A stretch of 64,000 nucleotides of DNA from positions 1 through 64,000 of the forward strand of contig QZKS01000074.1 of NCBI GenBank assembly GCA_003599865.1, read 5' to 3'. The first letter of the stretch is position 1. Each line of letters starts with the position of its first letter. Under the pieces are notes generated by a model. The model was not told the DNA's origin and did not search any database. It was given only the letters and a program-made list of their open reading frames with translations. The position numbers and the translations under genes are program-made. Source of the stretch: Desulfobacteraceae bacterium. GTDB taxonomy: Bacteria; Desulfobacterota; Desulfobacteria; Desulfobacterales; SURF-7. This document shows positions 27,335 to 36,464 of the stretch, piece by piece.

Positions 27335-28396
27335 ATGACGATCAGACTCGGAATCATCGGCTGCGGCAGGGTCGCCCAGGAAAGGCATTTGCCCGCTCTC
27401 CAACAGATAAGCGATATCCAGGTAACGGCGGTGGCCGATGTGGATAAAACCCGCCTGAATAAACTGGCCGATCAGTACAAAATTCAAAAGCGATATCATG
27501 ACTACCGGTATTTGCTTGACCTTCCGGACATCGATGCCGTAGGCGTTTTGACGCCGACCGGCTCGCATCTGGAAATCGGTCTGGCGACGCTGGATGCCGG
27601 CAAACATATGCTGCTGGAAAAACCCCTGGCTTTAAACCTCGCGGAGTGCGACCAGCTGATAGCCAAAAGTAAGGAATCGGCCTCGTGCAAGGTCGTGGTC
27701 GGATTCAACAACCGATGGCACCGGCTGGTGCAGCAGGCCGGTGAATTCATCCAAACCGGTGCGCTCGGCACAATCAAGGCCGTCAATAGTGTCTACACCC
27801 ACTCCCGGTCCGGAGACAATGCCCCGGACTGGCACCGAAAACTGTCTATCGGCGGCGGGGTGTCCTTCAACGAGGCGGTTCATCATTTTGACCTGTGGCA
27901 TTATCTGACCGGCAGCCGGGTGGAGGAAATATTTTCCTTCAGCAACGACTCCTCCTATTATGAAGATGAAACCCACGTCACGACCGCACGTCTGTCCGGC
28001 GGAATTCTGGCAACCGGTATTTTTACATTTAAAACCAGTCCGACCAGTGAAATGGAAATTTACGGGGATCTGGGTCGCCTTCATCTGTCCCTATATAAAT
28101 TTGACGGCCTGGAGTTTTTTCCCCACACAGCGTATCCAGGAGACATTGTAGACCGCTTGAAAAAAATGGTAGGCACAATCGGCAAACTGCCCCAGGCAAT
28201 CCCCAACATGCGCCGGGGAGGTGATTTTACCGCCACATTCCATGGCCTGTGGAACCATTTTGTTCAATGTGTTACCACCGACCTGCCATCGGAATGCACG
28301 CCCGAGGACGGCAAGCGCGCCCTGAAGGTATCACTGGGTGCGGTGAAATCGATCGGCACCGGACAACCGGTGCGTCTGTCAAACATGGATTCCTGA
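27335..28396 (+). CDS. Gfo/Idh/MocA-family NAD(P)-dependent oxidoreductase
   Basis: 353-aa oxidoreductase. The N-terminal Rossmann domain begins IRLGIIGCGRVAQERHLPAL, followed by the EKPLA motif carrying the catalytic-type lysine (LLEKPLALN). The C-terminal domain has GGGVSFNEAVHHFDLWHYL with the metal- or substrate-binding His pair. Such enzymes oxidise or reduce hydroxyls of sugars and sugar nucleotides. It sits between a radical-SAM gene and two GT2 genes and probably makes a modified sugar for the same polysaccharide. Confidence 0.88.
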   Translation: MTIRLGIIGCGRVAQERHLPALQQISDIQVTAVADVDKTRLNKLADQYKIQKRYHDYRYLLDLPDIDAVGVLTPTGSHLEIGLATLDAGKHMLLEKPLALNLAECDQLIAKSKESASCKVVVGFNNRWHRLVQQAGEFIQTGALGTIKAVNSVYTHSRSGDNAPDWHRKLSIGGGVSFNEAVHHFDLWHYLTGSRVEEIFSFSNDSSYYEDETHVTTARLSGGILATGIFTFKTSPTSEMEIYGDLGRLHLSLYKFDGLEFFPHTAYPGDIVDRLKKMVGTIGKLPQAIPNMRRGGDFTATFHGLWNHFVQCVTTDLPSECTPEDGKRALKVSLGAVKSIGTGQPVRLSNMDS

Positions 28397-28418
28397 ATAC
28401 CGCCGCATGGGAGCTGCT

Positions 28419-29342
28419 ATGCCGAATCCGACGCTTTTCTCGATCATTATTCCAACATGCAATCGTCCGGATCGGCTTGCCGAATGCCTTGCATCCATCA
28501 CCCATCTGAATTACCCGATTTCCCAATTTGAAGTGATCGTGGTGGATGACGGCAGCCGAACTCCCCTGAAGCCTGTTACGGCCGGATTTGAAAATCGATT
28601 GAACCTGACCATTCTGACACAGCCCAATGCGGGTCCGGCAGCGGCCAGAAACAACGGTGCGCAAAAGGCCAAAGGCCGGTATATTGCCTTTACCGATGAC
28701 GACTGCCGGCCTGCCCCGGACTGGCTCCGAAAACTGCATGACCGTTTTGAAAAATCCCCCGAATGCATGATCGGCGGCAAAACCGTCAATGCTTTGCCAC
28801 ACAACCTGTTTTCACAGGCCAGCCAAAAACTGATCAGTTATCTGTATGAATACTACAATCCGGACCACAACCAGGCCCGTTTCCTGACCTCCAACAACAT
28901 CGCCGTTCCCAGAGATCTGTTCCAAGCGTTCGGAGGGTTTGACCCCGACTATCCCGGCGCCGCCGCAGAAGACCGTGATTTCTGCGATCGTTGGCTTTTT
29001 CACAACCATAGAATGGTTTATGATCCATCCGTCGTCGTCTACCACTACCACAACCTTACCCTAACTAAATTCTGGAAACAGCATTTCGGCTATGGATGCG
29101 GCGCATCCCGTTTTCATAAAGCACGTATTCATCGGTCCACCGGACGAATCCGTATGGAGCCCGTATCCTTTTATATCGATTTACTCCTCTACCCGTTTTT
29201 TCACAAAAAAGGTAACAAACCGATTCCTGTCGCCTTCCTGATGCTGGTAAGCCAGATCGCCAACGCCGCCGGTTTTTTTCAGGAATCGGTAAAACAGAAG
29301 CTGAAGTCCATAATATGCGGCCGAACGAAGGTGGGAAAGTAA
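28419..29342 (+). CDS. Glycosyltransferase family 2 (copy A of a tandem pair)
   Basis: ~307-aa GT-A enzyme. It starts SIIIPTCNRPDRLAECL, with VVDDGS, AGPAAARNNGA and the DXD-like FTDDDCRP. A later EDRDFCDRW is the acidic catalytic motif. ATG at 28419 follows GGGAG with 5-nt spacing and is preferred to ATG at 28407, which lacks an RBS. The next gene encodes a close relative, so the two arose by duplication and likely add consecutive sugars. Confidence 0.88.
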   Translation: MPNPTLFSIIIPTCNRPDRLAECLASITHLNYPISQFEVIVVDDGSRTPLKPVTAGFENRLNLTILTQPNAGPAAARNNGAQKAKGRYIAFTDDDCRPAPDWLRKLHDRFEKSPECMIGGKTVNALPHNLFSQASQKLISYLYEYYNPDHNQARFLTSNNIAVPRDLFQAFGGFDPDYPGAAAEDRDFCDRWLFHNHRMVYDPSVVVYHYHNLTLTKFWKQHFGYGCGASRFHKARIHRSTGRIRMEPVSFYIDLLLYPFFHKKGNKPIPVAFLMLVSQIANAAGFFQESVKQKLKSIICGRTKVGK

Positions 29343-29345
29343 TCC

Positions 29346-30245
29346 ATGAAAACCGATCGCCCCCTTTCGACCGTCATTATTCCTACCTACAACCGGACCC
29401 GGCAATTGACAGGCCTGTTGGATGCCATCAACAGTCTTGATCCGGAAACCGGCCCGTTTGAGGTGATTGTCGTGGATGACGGCTCCGACCCGTTCCTTGG
29501 CGTCACCCCGGCATCATACAACTACCCATTGGTCGTCATACGGCAGAAGAATGCCGGCCCGGCCGCGGCCCGCAACCGGGGCGCACACGCAGCCGGGGGT
29601 GATCATCTGGTGTTTATCGATGATGACTGTATTCCGGATTCCGGCTGGCTGAAAGGATTTCAACAGGCCTTTATTCAATATCCGCAGGCGGTCCTTGGCG
29701 GAAAAACGGTCAACGGTATTCCCGGCAACCGTTTTTCCCAGGTAACACACCTCTTGCAGGATTTTCTGACCGATCACTACAGTCCTCGTGAATACTTAGG
29801 AGGTTTCTACCCCTCCAACAATCTGGCTGTCGGTAAGGATGTTTTTTTTGAACTCAGGGGTTTTCAGTCCTGCCTCCGATTTGGAGAAGACCGGGAGTTC
29901 TGCTACCGGACAGCGATGCAAAGGTATGATTTTCAGCATGTAACATCGGCCCTAATATCACATCACCACTTCCTTACATTGTGGTCGTTCATTAAACTGC
30001 ACTTCCAATATGGCGGTGGAAGCTATCATTTTCGGAGGATATCCGCAAAAAATCAAAAGCAGAAGGTTGAGTACGCCGGCCCATCCTTTTATCTGGATTT
30101 GATCACATCCCCGATACGGACCAAAAATATAGATAGGCCCGCCATGCTGTCGATCCTTCTGTTGATTTCACAGATTGCCAATCTGGCCGGGATCCTTTTT
30201 CAACAGGCTAAAACGGCTCGTCGGAAAAAACGTTTCACTGTATGA
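29346..30245 (+). CDS. Glycosyltransferase family 2 (copy B of a tandem pair)
   Basis: 299-aa GT-A enzyme that parallels the preceding gene product: TVIIPTYNRTRQL, VVDDGSDP, NAGPAAARNRGA, FIDDDCIPDSG and the acidic EDREFCYRT. Both have the GGKTVNG/ALP segment after the DXD and a shared histidine-rich HHHFLTLWSF-type region. The start is 3 bp after the upstream stop, so translation is probably coupled. It converges on the second radical-SAM gene, 10 bp away. Confidence 0.88.
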   Translation: MKTDRPLSTVIIPTYNRTRQLTGLLDAINSLDPETGPFEVIVVDDGSDPFLGVTPASYNYPLVVIRQKNAGPAAARNRGAHAAGGDHLVFIDDDCIPDSGWLKGFQQAFIQYPQAVLGGKTVNGIPGNRFSQVTHLLQDFLTDHYSPREYLGGFYPSNNLAVGKDVFFELRGFQSCLRFGEDREFCYRTAMQRYDFQHVTSALISHHHFLTLWSFIKLHFQYGGGSYHFRRISAKNQKQKVEYAGPSFYLDLITSPIRTKNIDRPAMLSILLLISQIANLAGILFQQAKTARRKKRFTV

Positions 30246-30255
30246 AATCGCTCCT

Positions 30256-31413
30256 TCAGAAAGAGCCTATATTCGCATAATCGATTTGTTTGTTGAGATA
30301 ATAGGCCTTGATGCTGGCATCGGTCGTATCCCTATCTCGGGCCGGACACATCCGGCAAAAATACAAATCCATGGAATGATCCCGGATCTTCCGGCGCTGT
30401 GTTCTGGACTGGTCTCCAAACCACAGTTCCCGGAAGGAATTTGAAACCGAAAGTTTTCCCAGGGAAAGTTCGGCATTGTAGTCATGGATGCAGTTCACCA
30501 GGGTACCGTCGGCAAACAGGGTGGGAAGCCAGAAAGGTTCCAAGCAGTAGAAATCCTGTTTGCTGATCCGTCGGCCTTCATTGTACTGATACGCGCTCAA
30601 TCTCGTGGTTTCCGGGATAAAACTTTGGTAAGTATCGTTGGACGCATCCGTATGGATCATGGACAGGGTACGCACGGTCAGGAAATCGAAATGGTGATCT
30701 TCGGCAAACCGCACCAGATCCGGCACTTCATGTTCATTGTGCTTCATGGCAATAAATCGCATATGGAGTATCGGCAGCACACTGCCGGACTTCTTCTTCC
30801 ATTCTGAAATCCGTCTGACACCTTCCAGCGCAGGCGCAAGCCTGGCCCCCACCCGGAACTTGCTGTTGATCTCATCAGTCAGACCGTCAAGGGCCACTAT
30901 CAGGTAGGTAGGCGGATGATCGATGATGGCCTGAATCACCCGATCATCATCCAGATTCTGTCCGTTGGTGGACAGAAAAGAAATAAAGGGATGTTTTTTG
31001 GTTTCTGCAAGCATAGCTCCCAGATCGGGATGCAAAAGAGATTCCCCCCATCCCCAGAGGGATGCAGTCAGCAGATACGGCCCGACTTCATCCAGAATCT
31101 GTTTGAAATGCGATACGGGCATGGCCAGTTTTTTGCGACTCACGGCCCGCAATCCCGTCGGGCAGACCGGACATTTCAGGTTGCAGAAGTTGGTCAGTTC
31201 AAACTGCATGTGCAGCGGCATGCTCCACGGTGTCAGACGGCGATGAATCAGATTCATTCCCGACTTGACCAGATTGATCCGCTTTTCCAGGGACATATTA
31301 CGGATGGTAATGGGCATCTGGTCGTAGACAAAATGATAATCGCCCCGGCCCAATATTTCCCATGCCAAAAGGGGGGACCGGATCAGGCCTCTTATGCGTT
31401 CATGTTTTCTCAT
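30256..31413 (-). CDS. Radical SAM/SPASM protein (copy 2, inverted)
   Basis: 385-aa paralogue of the protein at 26168-27319 along its whole length: CNLKCPVCPTG cluster motif, LWGWGESLLHPDL, GLTDEINSKFRVGARLAP and a SPASM-like tail (CIHDYN, CRMCPARDRDTTD). It lies on the opposite strand at the 3' end of the polysaccharide cluster. The N-terminal YHFVYDQMPI segment is conserved too, which argues for a shared, specific partner or substrate. Sequence differences are scattered and no inactivating change is seen. Confidence 0.85.
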   Translation of the reverse strand: MRKHERIRGLIRSPLLAWEILGRGDYHFVYDQMPITIRNMSLEKRINLVKSGMNLIHRRLTPWSMPLHMQFELTNFCNLKCPVCPTGLRAVSRKKLAMPVSHFKQILDEVGPYLLTASLWGWGESLLHPDLGAMLAETKKHPFISFLSTNGQNLDDDRVIQAIIDHPPTYLIVALDGLTDEINSKFRVGARLAPALEGVRRISEWKKKSGSVLPILHMRFIAMKHNEHEVPDLVRFAEDHHFDFLTVRTLSMIHTDASNDTYQSFIPETTRLSAYQYNEGRRISKQDFYCLEPFWLPTLFADGTLVNCIHDYNAELSLGKLSVSNSFRELWFGDQSRTQRRKIRDHSMDLYFCRMCPARDRDTTDASIKAYYLNKQIDYANIGSF

Positions 31414-31826
31414 GGTTGTGGCTATCCAGAATATTTTTTTATCAATCGGCGGCCGGCAACGATCCTCTCCGCCCGTTTATGAAAGAAGCTATATGAAGGA
31501 TATATACGTGTCAAGAACATAGAAACTGAAGGGTGTAATCAAAACTGTTGGAAAAAATATTGCAGGGCAATTGTGGGGGCAAATGGTGACCTATTTGCTA
31601 TCTTATTGAATAAGCAGTAAAATATAGCATATAAAATAACTGCATGAAATAATTAATAAATATATACTTTCATTAAAAATAGTGTAAAGGGTCGGTTTAT
31701 GGTATAAAATTAAACCGTTATAATGTACCAACGGTTTTGATTACACCCGATTTTGTCAAGAAAGGATCTATATTTATTTAAAATCAATAAATTGTGTTAT
31801 TATTATAATATGAAAGGTGGTTGATC
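31414..31826. other. AT-rich gene-free region, 413 bp
   Basis: No supportable gene. It is far more AT-rich than both flanks and contains the inverted-repeat-bounded element at 31531-31748. A GTCAAGAA word occurs on both sides of that element (31509-31517 and 31755-31762 areas). The promoter of the MazG-like gene must lie in its right part, but no clear -35/-10 pair was found. Confidence 0.55.
31531..31748. repeat. 218-bp AT-rich element with 21-bp terminal inverted repeats (MITE-like)
   Basis: Left end GGGTGTAATCAAAA at 31531-31544 continues to 31551. The right end, 31728-31748, is its reverse complement with one mismatch in 21. The interior is very AT-rich, has no reading frame, and includes an internal CGGTTTA...TAAACCG stem (31693-31717). 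No clear target-site duplication abuts the ends. Interpretation as a non-autonomous transposable element or IS remnant is inference. Confidence 0.6.
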
Positions 31827-32165
31827 ATGACAGAACTGACCATAAAAGAATATCAGAATGTAATTGATCAGTGGGTCAAGGATTTTGGTGTACGTTATTT
31901 CTCCGAACTCACAAACCTTGGTATCCTGATGGAAGAGGTAGGAGAGGTGGCCAGGATCATGACACGGATATATGGGGATCAGAGTTTTAAAAACAGAGAC
32001 AACCGTCCGGATCTGGCGGATGAGCTGGCGGACGTTCTTTTTGTGATCGGATGTATCGCCAATCAGACTGGAATTGACCTGACCCAGGCCATTCAAAAGA
32101 ATTTGGAGAAAAAAAGCAATCGCGACCATGATCGCCATTGGAACAATCCGAAATTGTCGAAGTAA
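31827..32165 (+). CDS. MazG-like nucleotide pyrophosphohydrolase
   Basis: 112-aa all-alpha NTP pyrophosphohydrolase. The metal-binding helix is ILMEEVGEVARIMTR (EExxE type) and the second is DLADELADVLFVIGCIAN (ExxD type), together giving the MazG site. It hydrolyses nucleoside triphosphates, often non-canonical ones, to monophosphates. The start is ATG at 31827 preceded by AAAGGTGG; TTG at 31821 is the alternative. The gene stands alone between the AT-rich element and the kinase/Hdr locus. Confidence 0.85.
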   Translation: MTELTIKEYQNVIDQWVKDFGVRYFSELTNLGILMEEVGEVARIMTRIYGDQSFKNRDNRPDLADELADVLFVIGCIANQTGIDLTQAIQKNLEKKSNRDHDRHWNNPKLSK

Positions 32166-32409
32166 GAGTACAGGATCGGAAGTAGTTATATGCTCTCGAC
32201 AATCATCCTAAAGGTTCCAAGTCCGCTTCTCATAACTCCTTCGTGGATAGGGCCTGATTCCGTTGCAGCTGCGATCCGGTCCGGGATGACCGAAATTTGA
32301 TGAGACTTTTTTAGGAGCCCTTGCTATCTGTTCCTTTGTCATGGTAATGATAACCATCATATCAATATCGTTGACGTCACAATAAACCATGGCGGATTGG
32401 GGGCCTCGG

Positions 32410-34008
32410 ATGGTGAACCCCGCGAACTGGAAAATCCTTCTGATTGACGACGAACCGGACATCCGTGATGTCGTGTCCATGGATCTGACGGATGCCGGAT
32501 ATACCGTGCTGACCGCGGCGGACGGTGCGGAAGGGCTTGCGATATGCGATGCAAAGCGGCCTCAGATTGTCATTACCGATATCCGCATGCCGAAAATGGA
32601 CGGGCTTGCCGTCCTGGCAACCATCAAGGAAAAATATCCCGACATTCAGGTGATTGTGGTGACCGCATTCGGGGAGATCGATGTGGCCATTCGCGCCCTT
32701 CAGCTGGACGCATCTGATTTTATTTCCAAACCCATCAGCCCGGATGCCCTTCATGTGGCACTGAAACGCGCCCGGGACCGGTATTCCCAGCTCATCGCCC
32801 TTTCCGATTACACCGCGCTTCTGCAGAATGAAAATGCACGCACCGCAGCAGAATTGTCCCGCAGTATTGCCTTTCAGAAAAATCTGATCCAATGTTCCAT
32901 GGATGGAATCGTGGGATGCGATGAACAGGATACGATCGTCATTTTTAACGACAGCATGCAGAAGATGCTGGGATACCGGAGCGAGGATATCCTTCACAAA
33001 ATGAAACTCGATGCACTGTTTGCCGACGGCATGTATGCACCGTTCCGGGCCGCGCTGGAAGGTGAAAACCGGGGAAGGCCCGGCCGGCTGTTTCTGTTTG
33101 AAACCGCACTGAAAACCGGAAACGGCAGTATCATGCAGGTTGAGGTATCGGCGGTGGTGCTGCCGGAAACATTCGGTTCCCGGGGACTGGTATGTTTTTT
33201 CAGGGATCTCGGGGAGATTCGCAGGCTGGAACAGCAGATGGCGGATCAGGCGCGCGTGCTGCACCAGGACAAGATGATGTCTCTCGGCCGTCTTGCCGCC
33301 AGCGTGGTGCATGAAATCAATAACCCGCTTTCCGGCATCCTCAATTATCTGCGACTGATGATGAAAGTCCTGAATCGCGGGAGTATGGACGGCGAACACC
33401 AGGACAAGTTCCGGCAGTACCTTGACCTGGTGATCACGGAGACGGACCGATGCTCACGCATTGTTTCCGGCCTGCTGCTGTTTTCCCGGAAACAGGAGCC
33501 GCTTTTCGAGCCGGTTGACCTGCTTGCGCTGATCGATCGCTGTGTGATTCTGTGCAGTCATAAACTGGAGCTGAACCGGATTGAATGGAAACTGTCGCTG
33601 CCGGAACGATTGCCCTTGATGACGGCTGACGGAAACCAGCTGCACCAGTGTCTCATCAATCTGATCCTCAATGCAACGGATGCCATGCCCCAGGGCGGGG
33701 AACTTTTTCTGTCGGTTCGCCATGAGACACAGCCGGACTGCATTGTCCTGACAGTGCGCGATACCGGCGTGGGGATACATGCCGAAGACATCCCCCATAT
33801 ATTTGATCCGTTTTTCACCACCAAACAGGCCGGATACGGGGTCGGACTCGGGCTTTCCACGGCTTATGGGATTGTGGAACGGCATAACGGAACCATCACG
33901 GTTGACAGCAAATCCGGCAAGGGAACCACCTTCATGATCCGGCTGCCGGTCAACCAATGCGGGTTGACGGAATCCGGCAAACAGGGAAAAAATGAAAACA
34001 CAGCCTGA
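32410..34008 (+). CDS. Receiver-PAS-histidine kinase (hybrid signalling protein)
   Basis: ~532-aa soluble protein. An N-terminal receiver domain has phospho-acceptor D57 (IVITDIRMPKMDG), then comes a PAS domain (~150-270). The HisKA His is ~301 in SVVHEINNPLSG, and the HATPase has RDTGVGI and GVGLGLSTAYGI boxes. ATG at 32410 follows a GGGGG-type RBS; ATG at 32389 is also in frame. The last 17 bp overlap the sigma-54 activator gene, so kinase and activator are made together and are the likely cognate pair, although the activator lacks a receiver domain. No membrane helix. Confidence 0.86.
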   Translation: MVNPANWKILLIDDEPDIRDVVSMDLTDAGYTVLTAADGAEGLAICDAKRPQIVITDIRMPKMDGLAVLATIKEKYPDIQVIVVTAFGEIDVAIRALQLDASDFISKPISPDALHVALKRARDRYSQLIALSDYTALLQNENARTAAELSRSIAFQKNLIQCSMDGIVGCDEQDTIVIFNDSMQKMLGYRSEDILHKMKLDALFADGMYAPFRAALEGENRGRPGRLFLFETALKTGNGSIMQVEVSAVVLPETFGSRGLVCFFRDLGEIRRLEQQMADQARVLHQDKMMSLGRLAASVVHEINNPLSGILNYLRLMMKVLNRGSMDGEHQDKFRQYLDLVITETDRCSRIVSGLLLFSRKQEPLFEPVDLLALIDRCVILCSHKLELNRIEWKLSLPERLPLMTADGNQLHQCLINLILNATDAMPQGGELFLSVRHETQPDCIVLTVRDTGVGIHAEDIPHIFDPFFTTKQAGYGVGLGLSTAYGIVERHNGTITVDSKSGKGTTFMIRLPVNQCGLTESGKQGKNENTA

Positions 34009-35728
34009 CAATTATCCGTTTTATTTGCACTGCGACGAATGGGTCCGTGTGCTGGACGAAATGAATATCGGTGCGTTTACGATTGACGGACATCGGCGAA
34101 TTACCTGTTTTAACAAAAGTGCCTGCATCCTTCTGGGGCGGCAGGGAAGCGATGTCATCGGAAAGGATTGCCGTGAGGTGTTTCATGACATCCCTTGCTA
34201 CAGTGCATGTCCGTTTCATGAAAAGAGTGAAACCGGCTCCGGCCCGGATGTGGAAATCATTGATCAAGAGGCCGTTCGTCATTGCATCACCCGCTATTCC
34301 ACACCGTTCTACGGCCCCGGAGACCGGATCAGCGGGTGCCTCACGATTCTGCAGGATCATTCACCAATCGTCGAGCTCATCAGCAAGGTGAGCTATGAGG
34401 AACGGAGCATGAAGATGATTCTGGACAGCCTGAACATCGGTATCTGCACGGTCAACCGCGGTGAGAACATCACTTTTTTCAACACTGCCGCCGAAAAGAT
34501 TACCGGGTCCGGCCGGGCGGATGTTCTGGGGAAAAAGTTTTTCAGCATTTTCGGAAAAGACGGACAATGCAACTGGAAACTGCTGAAAAGCTCCATGTCC
34601 GATGGATTTCATCGCAACAGCCAGGAGGGGGAGATTAAAAGCCGGGAAGGGGAAACCGTTCCCATACGGGCGCAATATCTGCCCCTGCAGAACGAACAGG
34701 GGCAGATTGTCGGAGGAATGGTGACCCTGCAGGATCTGACCCTGGCAAAACATCTGGATCAGGTGGTTCAGGGCCGGTCCACTTTTTTTCAGATGATCGG
34801 CAGGGATTCCTCCATGCAGAAAATTTTTGAGATCGCCCGTGTCGTGGCGCCCAGTGATGCGACCGTGCTGATCGAGGGAGTGACCGGAACCGGGAAGGAT
34901 ATGCTGGCCAGGATCATTCATTCCGCAAGCAGACGCTCCGAAATGCCCATGATCAAATTGAACTGCGCGGCCCTGCCGGAAAATCTGCTGGAATCCGAAC
35001 TGTTCGGCTATGTGCGCGGGGCCTTTACCGGCGCGGACCGGGATAAACCCGGACGGTTCCAGGAGGCGGACAAGGGCACGATATTCCTGGACGAGATCGG
35101 CGATCTTCCCCTGTCGCTCCAGGCCAAACTGCTCCGCGTTCTGGAGGAAAAATGTTTTTATCCGCTGGGCTCCCGGCGTGTGGTTACCGTCAATGTCCGC
35201 ATTATTGCGGCCACGAATCGCGGGCTGCTGAATCTGGTTGAGAAAGGGCTTTTCCGGGAAGATCTTTTCTACCGGCTGAACGTGGTGCAGATTGAACTGC
35301 CGGCCCTGAAAAGCCGAAGGTCCGATATCCCCCTCTTGATCCGTCATATTGCCAGAAAGGTCTGCGCCAAGCAGGCCAAACGAATCCCCGAAATCTCCGA
35401 AACCGCCATGGATGTGTTGTTGAATTACGATTACCCCGGCAATATCCGTGAGCTGGAAAACATTCTCGAACATGCGCTGATCGTTTGCCAGGACGCCTCC
35501 ATTGATGAGAGGCATCTGCCGTCCTATCTGAAGCAGCGGATGCATCCGGAAAGAACTTCCAAAAAAAATTTGGAAGCCGGGGCGCCGGATGCAACAGGCC
35601 GGGAACGGGAGGTCATTATCAAGACGTTACAGCAGTTTCAGTGGAACCGGAAGAATGCCGCCCAATCCCTTCGGATGGACCGGACAACCCTCTGGAGAAA
35701 AATGAAACGGTATGGTCTGATTTCCTGA
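33992..35728 (+). CDS. PAS-containing sigma-54-dependent transcriptional activator
   Basis: 578-aa enhancer-binding protein. Two N-terminal PAS-type sensor regions span ~15-125 (with CYSACPF cysteines) and ~135-255. The AAA+ domain follows: Walker A GVTGTGKD ~298-305, GAFTGA loop ~344-349 that contacts sigma-54, and [10 protein letters not shown]. The C-terminal Fis helix-turn-helix ends [19 protein letters not shown]. There is no receiver domain, so control by PAS ligand or redox signal is likely. Its binding sites may be the TTGCA repeats just downstream (35749-35845), next to a sigma-54-type promoter facing the Hdr operon. Confidence 0.9.
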   Translation: MKTQPDNYPFYLHCDEWVRVLDEMNIGAFTIDGHRRITCFNKSACILLGRQGSDVIGKDCREVFHDIPCYSACPFHEKSETGSGPDVEIIDQEAVRHCITRYSTPFYGPGDRISGCLTILQDHSPIVELISKVSYEERSMKMILDSLNIGICTVNRGENITFFNTAAEKITGSGRADVLGKKFFSIFGKDGQCNWKLLKSSMSDGFHRNSQEGEIKSREGETVPIRAQYLPLQNEQGQIVGGMVTLQDLTLAKHLDQVVQGRSTFFQMIGRDSSMQKIFEIARVVAPSDATVLIEGVTGTGKDMLARIIHSASRRSEMPMIKLNCAALPENLLESELFGYVRGAFTGADRDKPGRFQEADKGTIFLDEIGDLPLSLQAKLLRVLEEKCFYPLGSRRVVTVNVRIIAATNRGLLNLVEKGLFREDLFYRLNVVQIELPALKSRRSDIPLLIRHIARKVCAKQAKRIPEISETAMDVLLNYDYPGNIRELENILEHALIVCQDASIDERHLPSYLKQRMHPERTSKKNLEAGAPDATGREREVIIKTLQQFQWNRKNAAQSLRMDRTTLWRKMKRYGLIS

Positions 35729-35748
35729 TCCGGATGCCTCATCCATAT

Positions 35749-35845
35749 GTTGCAGGAAGATGTTGCAAGAACTTTCATCAGAATAATCTATAATTTCAAT
35801 ATGATTAATCATTATTGCAGCATATGATTGCAATTTTTCTGCAAC
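35749..35845. promoter_or_regulatory. Phased TTGCA repeats, candidate upstream activator sites
   Basis: Heptamers NTTGCAR occur at 35749-35755, 35762-35768, 35814-35820 and 35827-35833, with an inverted copy CTGCAAC at 35839-35845. Within each pair the copies start 13 bp apart, and the pairs are 65 bp apart. They lie ~75-170 bp upstream of a sigma-54-type promoter, the usual place for enhancer-binding sites, and directly behind the activator gene. Confidence 0.5.
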
Positions 35846-35920
35846 AAACCGGCATTTCCGGCCCTATCCTTACCCCAATCATCATTCTAACCTGTTATCA
35901 GGAAAGCCTTTTCTTTGTAC

Positions 35921-35936
35921 TGGCATATCCCGTGCT
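35921..35936 (+). promoter_or_regulatory. Candidate sigma-54 promoter of the Hdr operon
   Basis: TGGCATATCCCGTGCT matches TGGCAC-N5-TTGCW, with GG and GC spaced by 12 bp. It sits 41 bp before the degenerate-receiver start (35978), 193 bp after a sigma-54 activator gene and downstream of the phased TTGCA repeats. It would drive the operon running from 35978 to at least hdrB. Confidence 0.55.
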
Positions 35937-35977
35937 TTATTCATGACCAACAGCTCTGTCACGGAGATTGCCAACAC

Positions 35978-36454
35978 ATGCCGCAACAGGAAAAGAAAAC
36001 TATTCTGATTGTTGATGATGATATCGATATGCAGATCTATCTCTCGACACTGCTTTCGGGAAAAGGATTTACTCCCGTTGTTGCCCGGGATGAAATGGAA
36101 GGGTTGGAAAAGGCGCCGGCATGCCGGCCGGACCTGATCATCATGAGCATGATGATTCAGGGTGAGATGTGCATACGCTTCTATAACCGGTTGCGGGAGC
36201 ACCGGGAGCTTCGGCGGATTCCGGTCATGATGCTTTCCTCCATTCAGAACCGGACGATTTTTCATTATCATCGGAGCCGGCAGTTTTCTTCCGGCCGGCA
36301 TATTCCTCCTCCGGACCTTTTTCTTGCAAGACCGCCGGAGGCAGCGGAACTGGCGGCAGGCCTGGAAAAATTGCTGAATGCCGGCCGGCACAGGAGAAGA
36401 AGGAAAACAGACAGGAGATCGGGAACGGTCGGGCATCCGGTCAAGGGCAACTGA
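35978..36454 (+). CDS. Degenerate (pseudo-)receiver domain protein
   Basis: 158-aa single-domain receiver homologue. The N-terminus keeps the acidic cluster (TILIVDDDIDM), but the phospho-acceptor Asp is replaced by Ser in PDLIIMSMMIQGE and the conserved Lys-Pro is LARPP. Phosphorylation by the standard route is therefore unlikely. The C-terminus is very basic (GRHRRRRKTDRR). ATG at 35978 is chosen because the longer in-frame start at 35915 lies upstream of the candidate sigma-54 promoter core. It is the first gene of the Hdr operon, ending 10 bp before hdrA, and may act as a docking or anti-signalling factor. Confidence 0.75.
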   Translation: MPQQEKKTILIVDDDIDMQIYLSTLLSGKGFTPVVARDEMEGLEKAPACRPDLIIMSMMIQGEMCIRFYNRLREHRELRRIPVMMLSSIQNRTIFHYHRSRQFSSGRHIPPPDLFLARPPEAAELAAGLEKLLNAGRHRRRRKTDRRSGTVGHPVKGN

Positions 36455-36464
36455 AGGAACAGTC

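Noticed and set aside
32208-32480. 90-aa minus-strand frame before the receiver-kinase
   Set aside because: Runs into the start of the kinase gene on the other strand and shows no recognisable protein features.
36378-36464. Upstream extension of hdrA
   Set aside because: This stretch overlaps the degenerate-receiver gene in another frame, and ATG at 36465 begins exactly at the conserved HdrA N-terminus.
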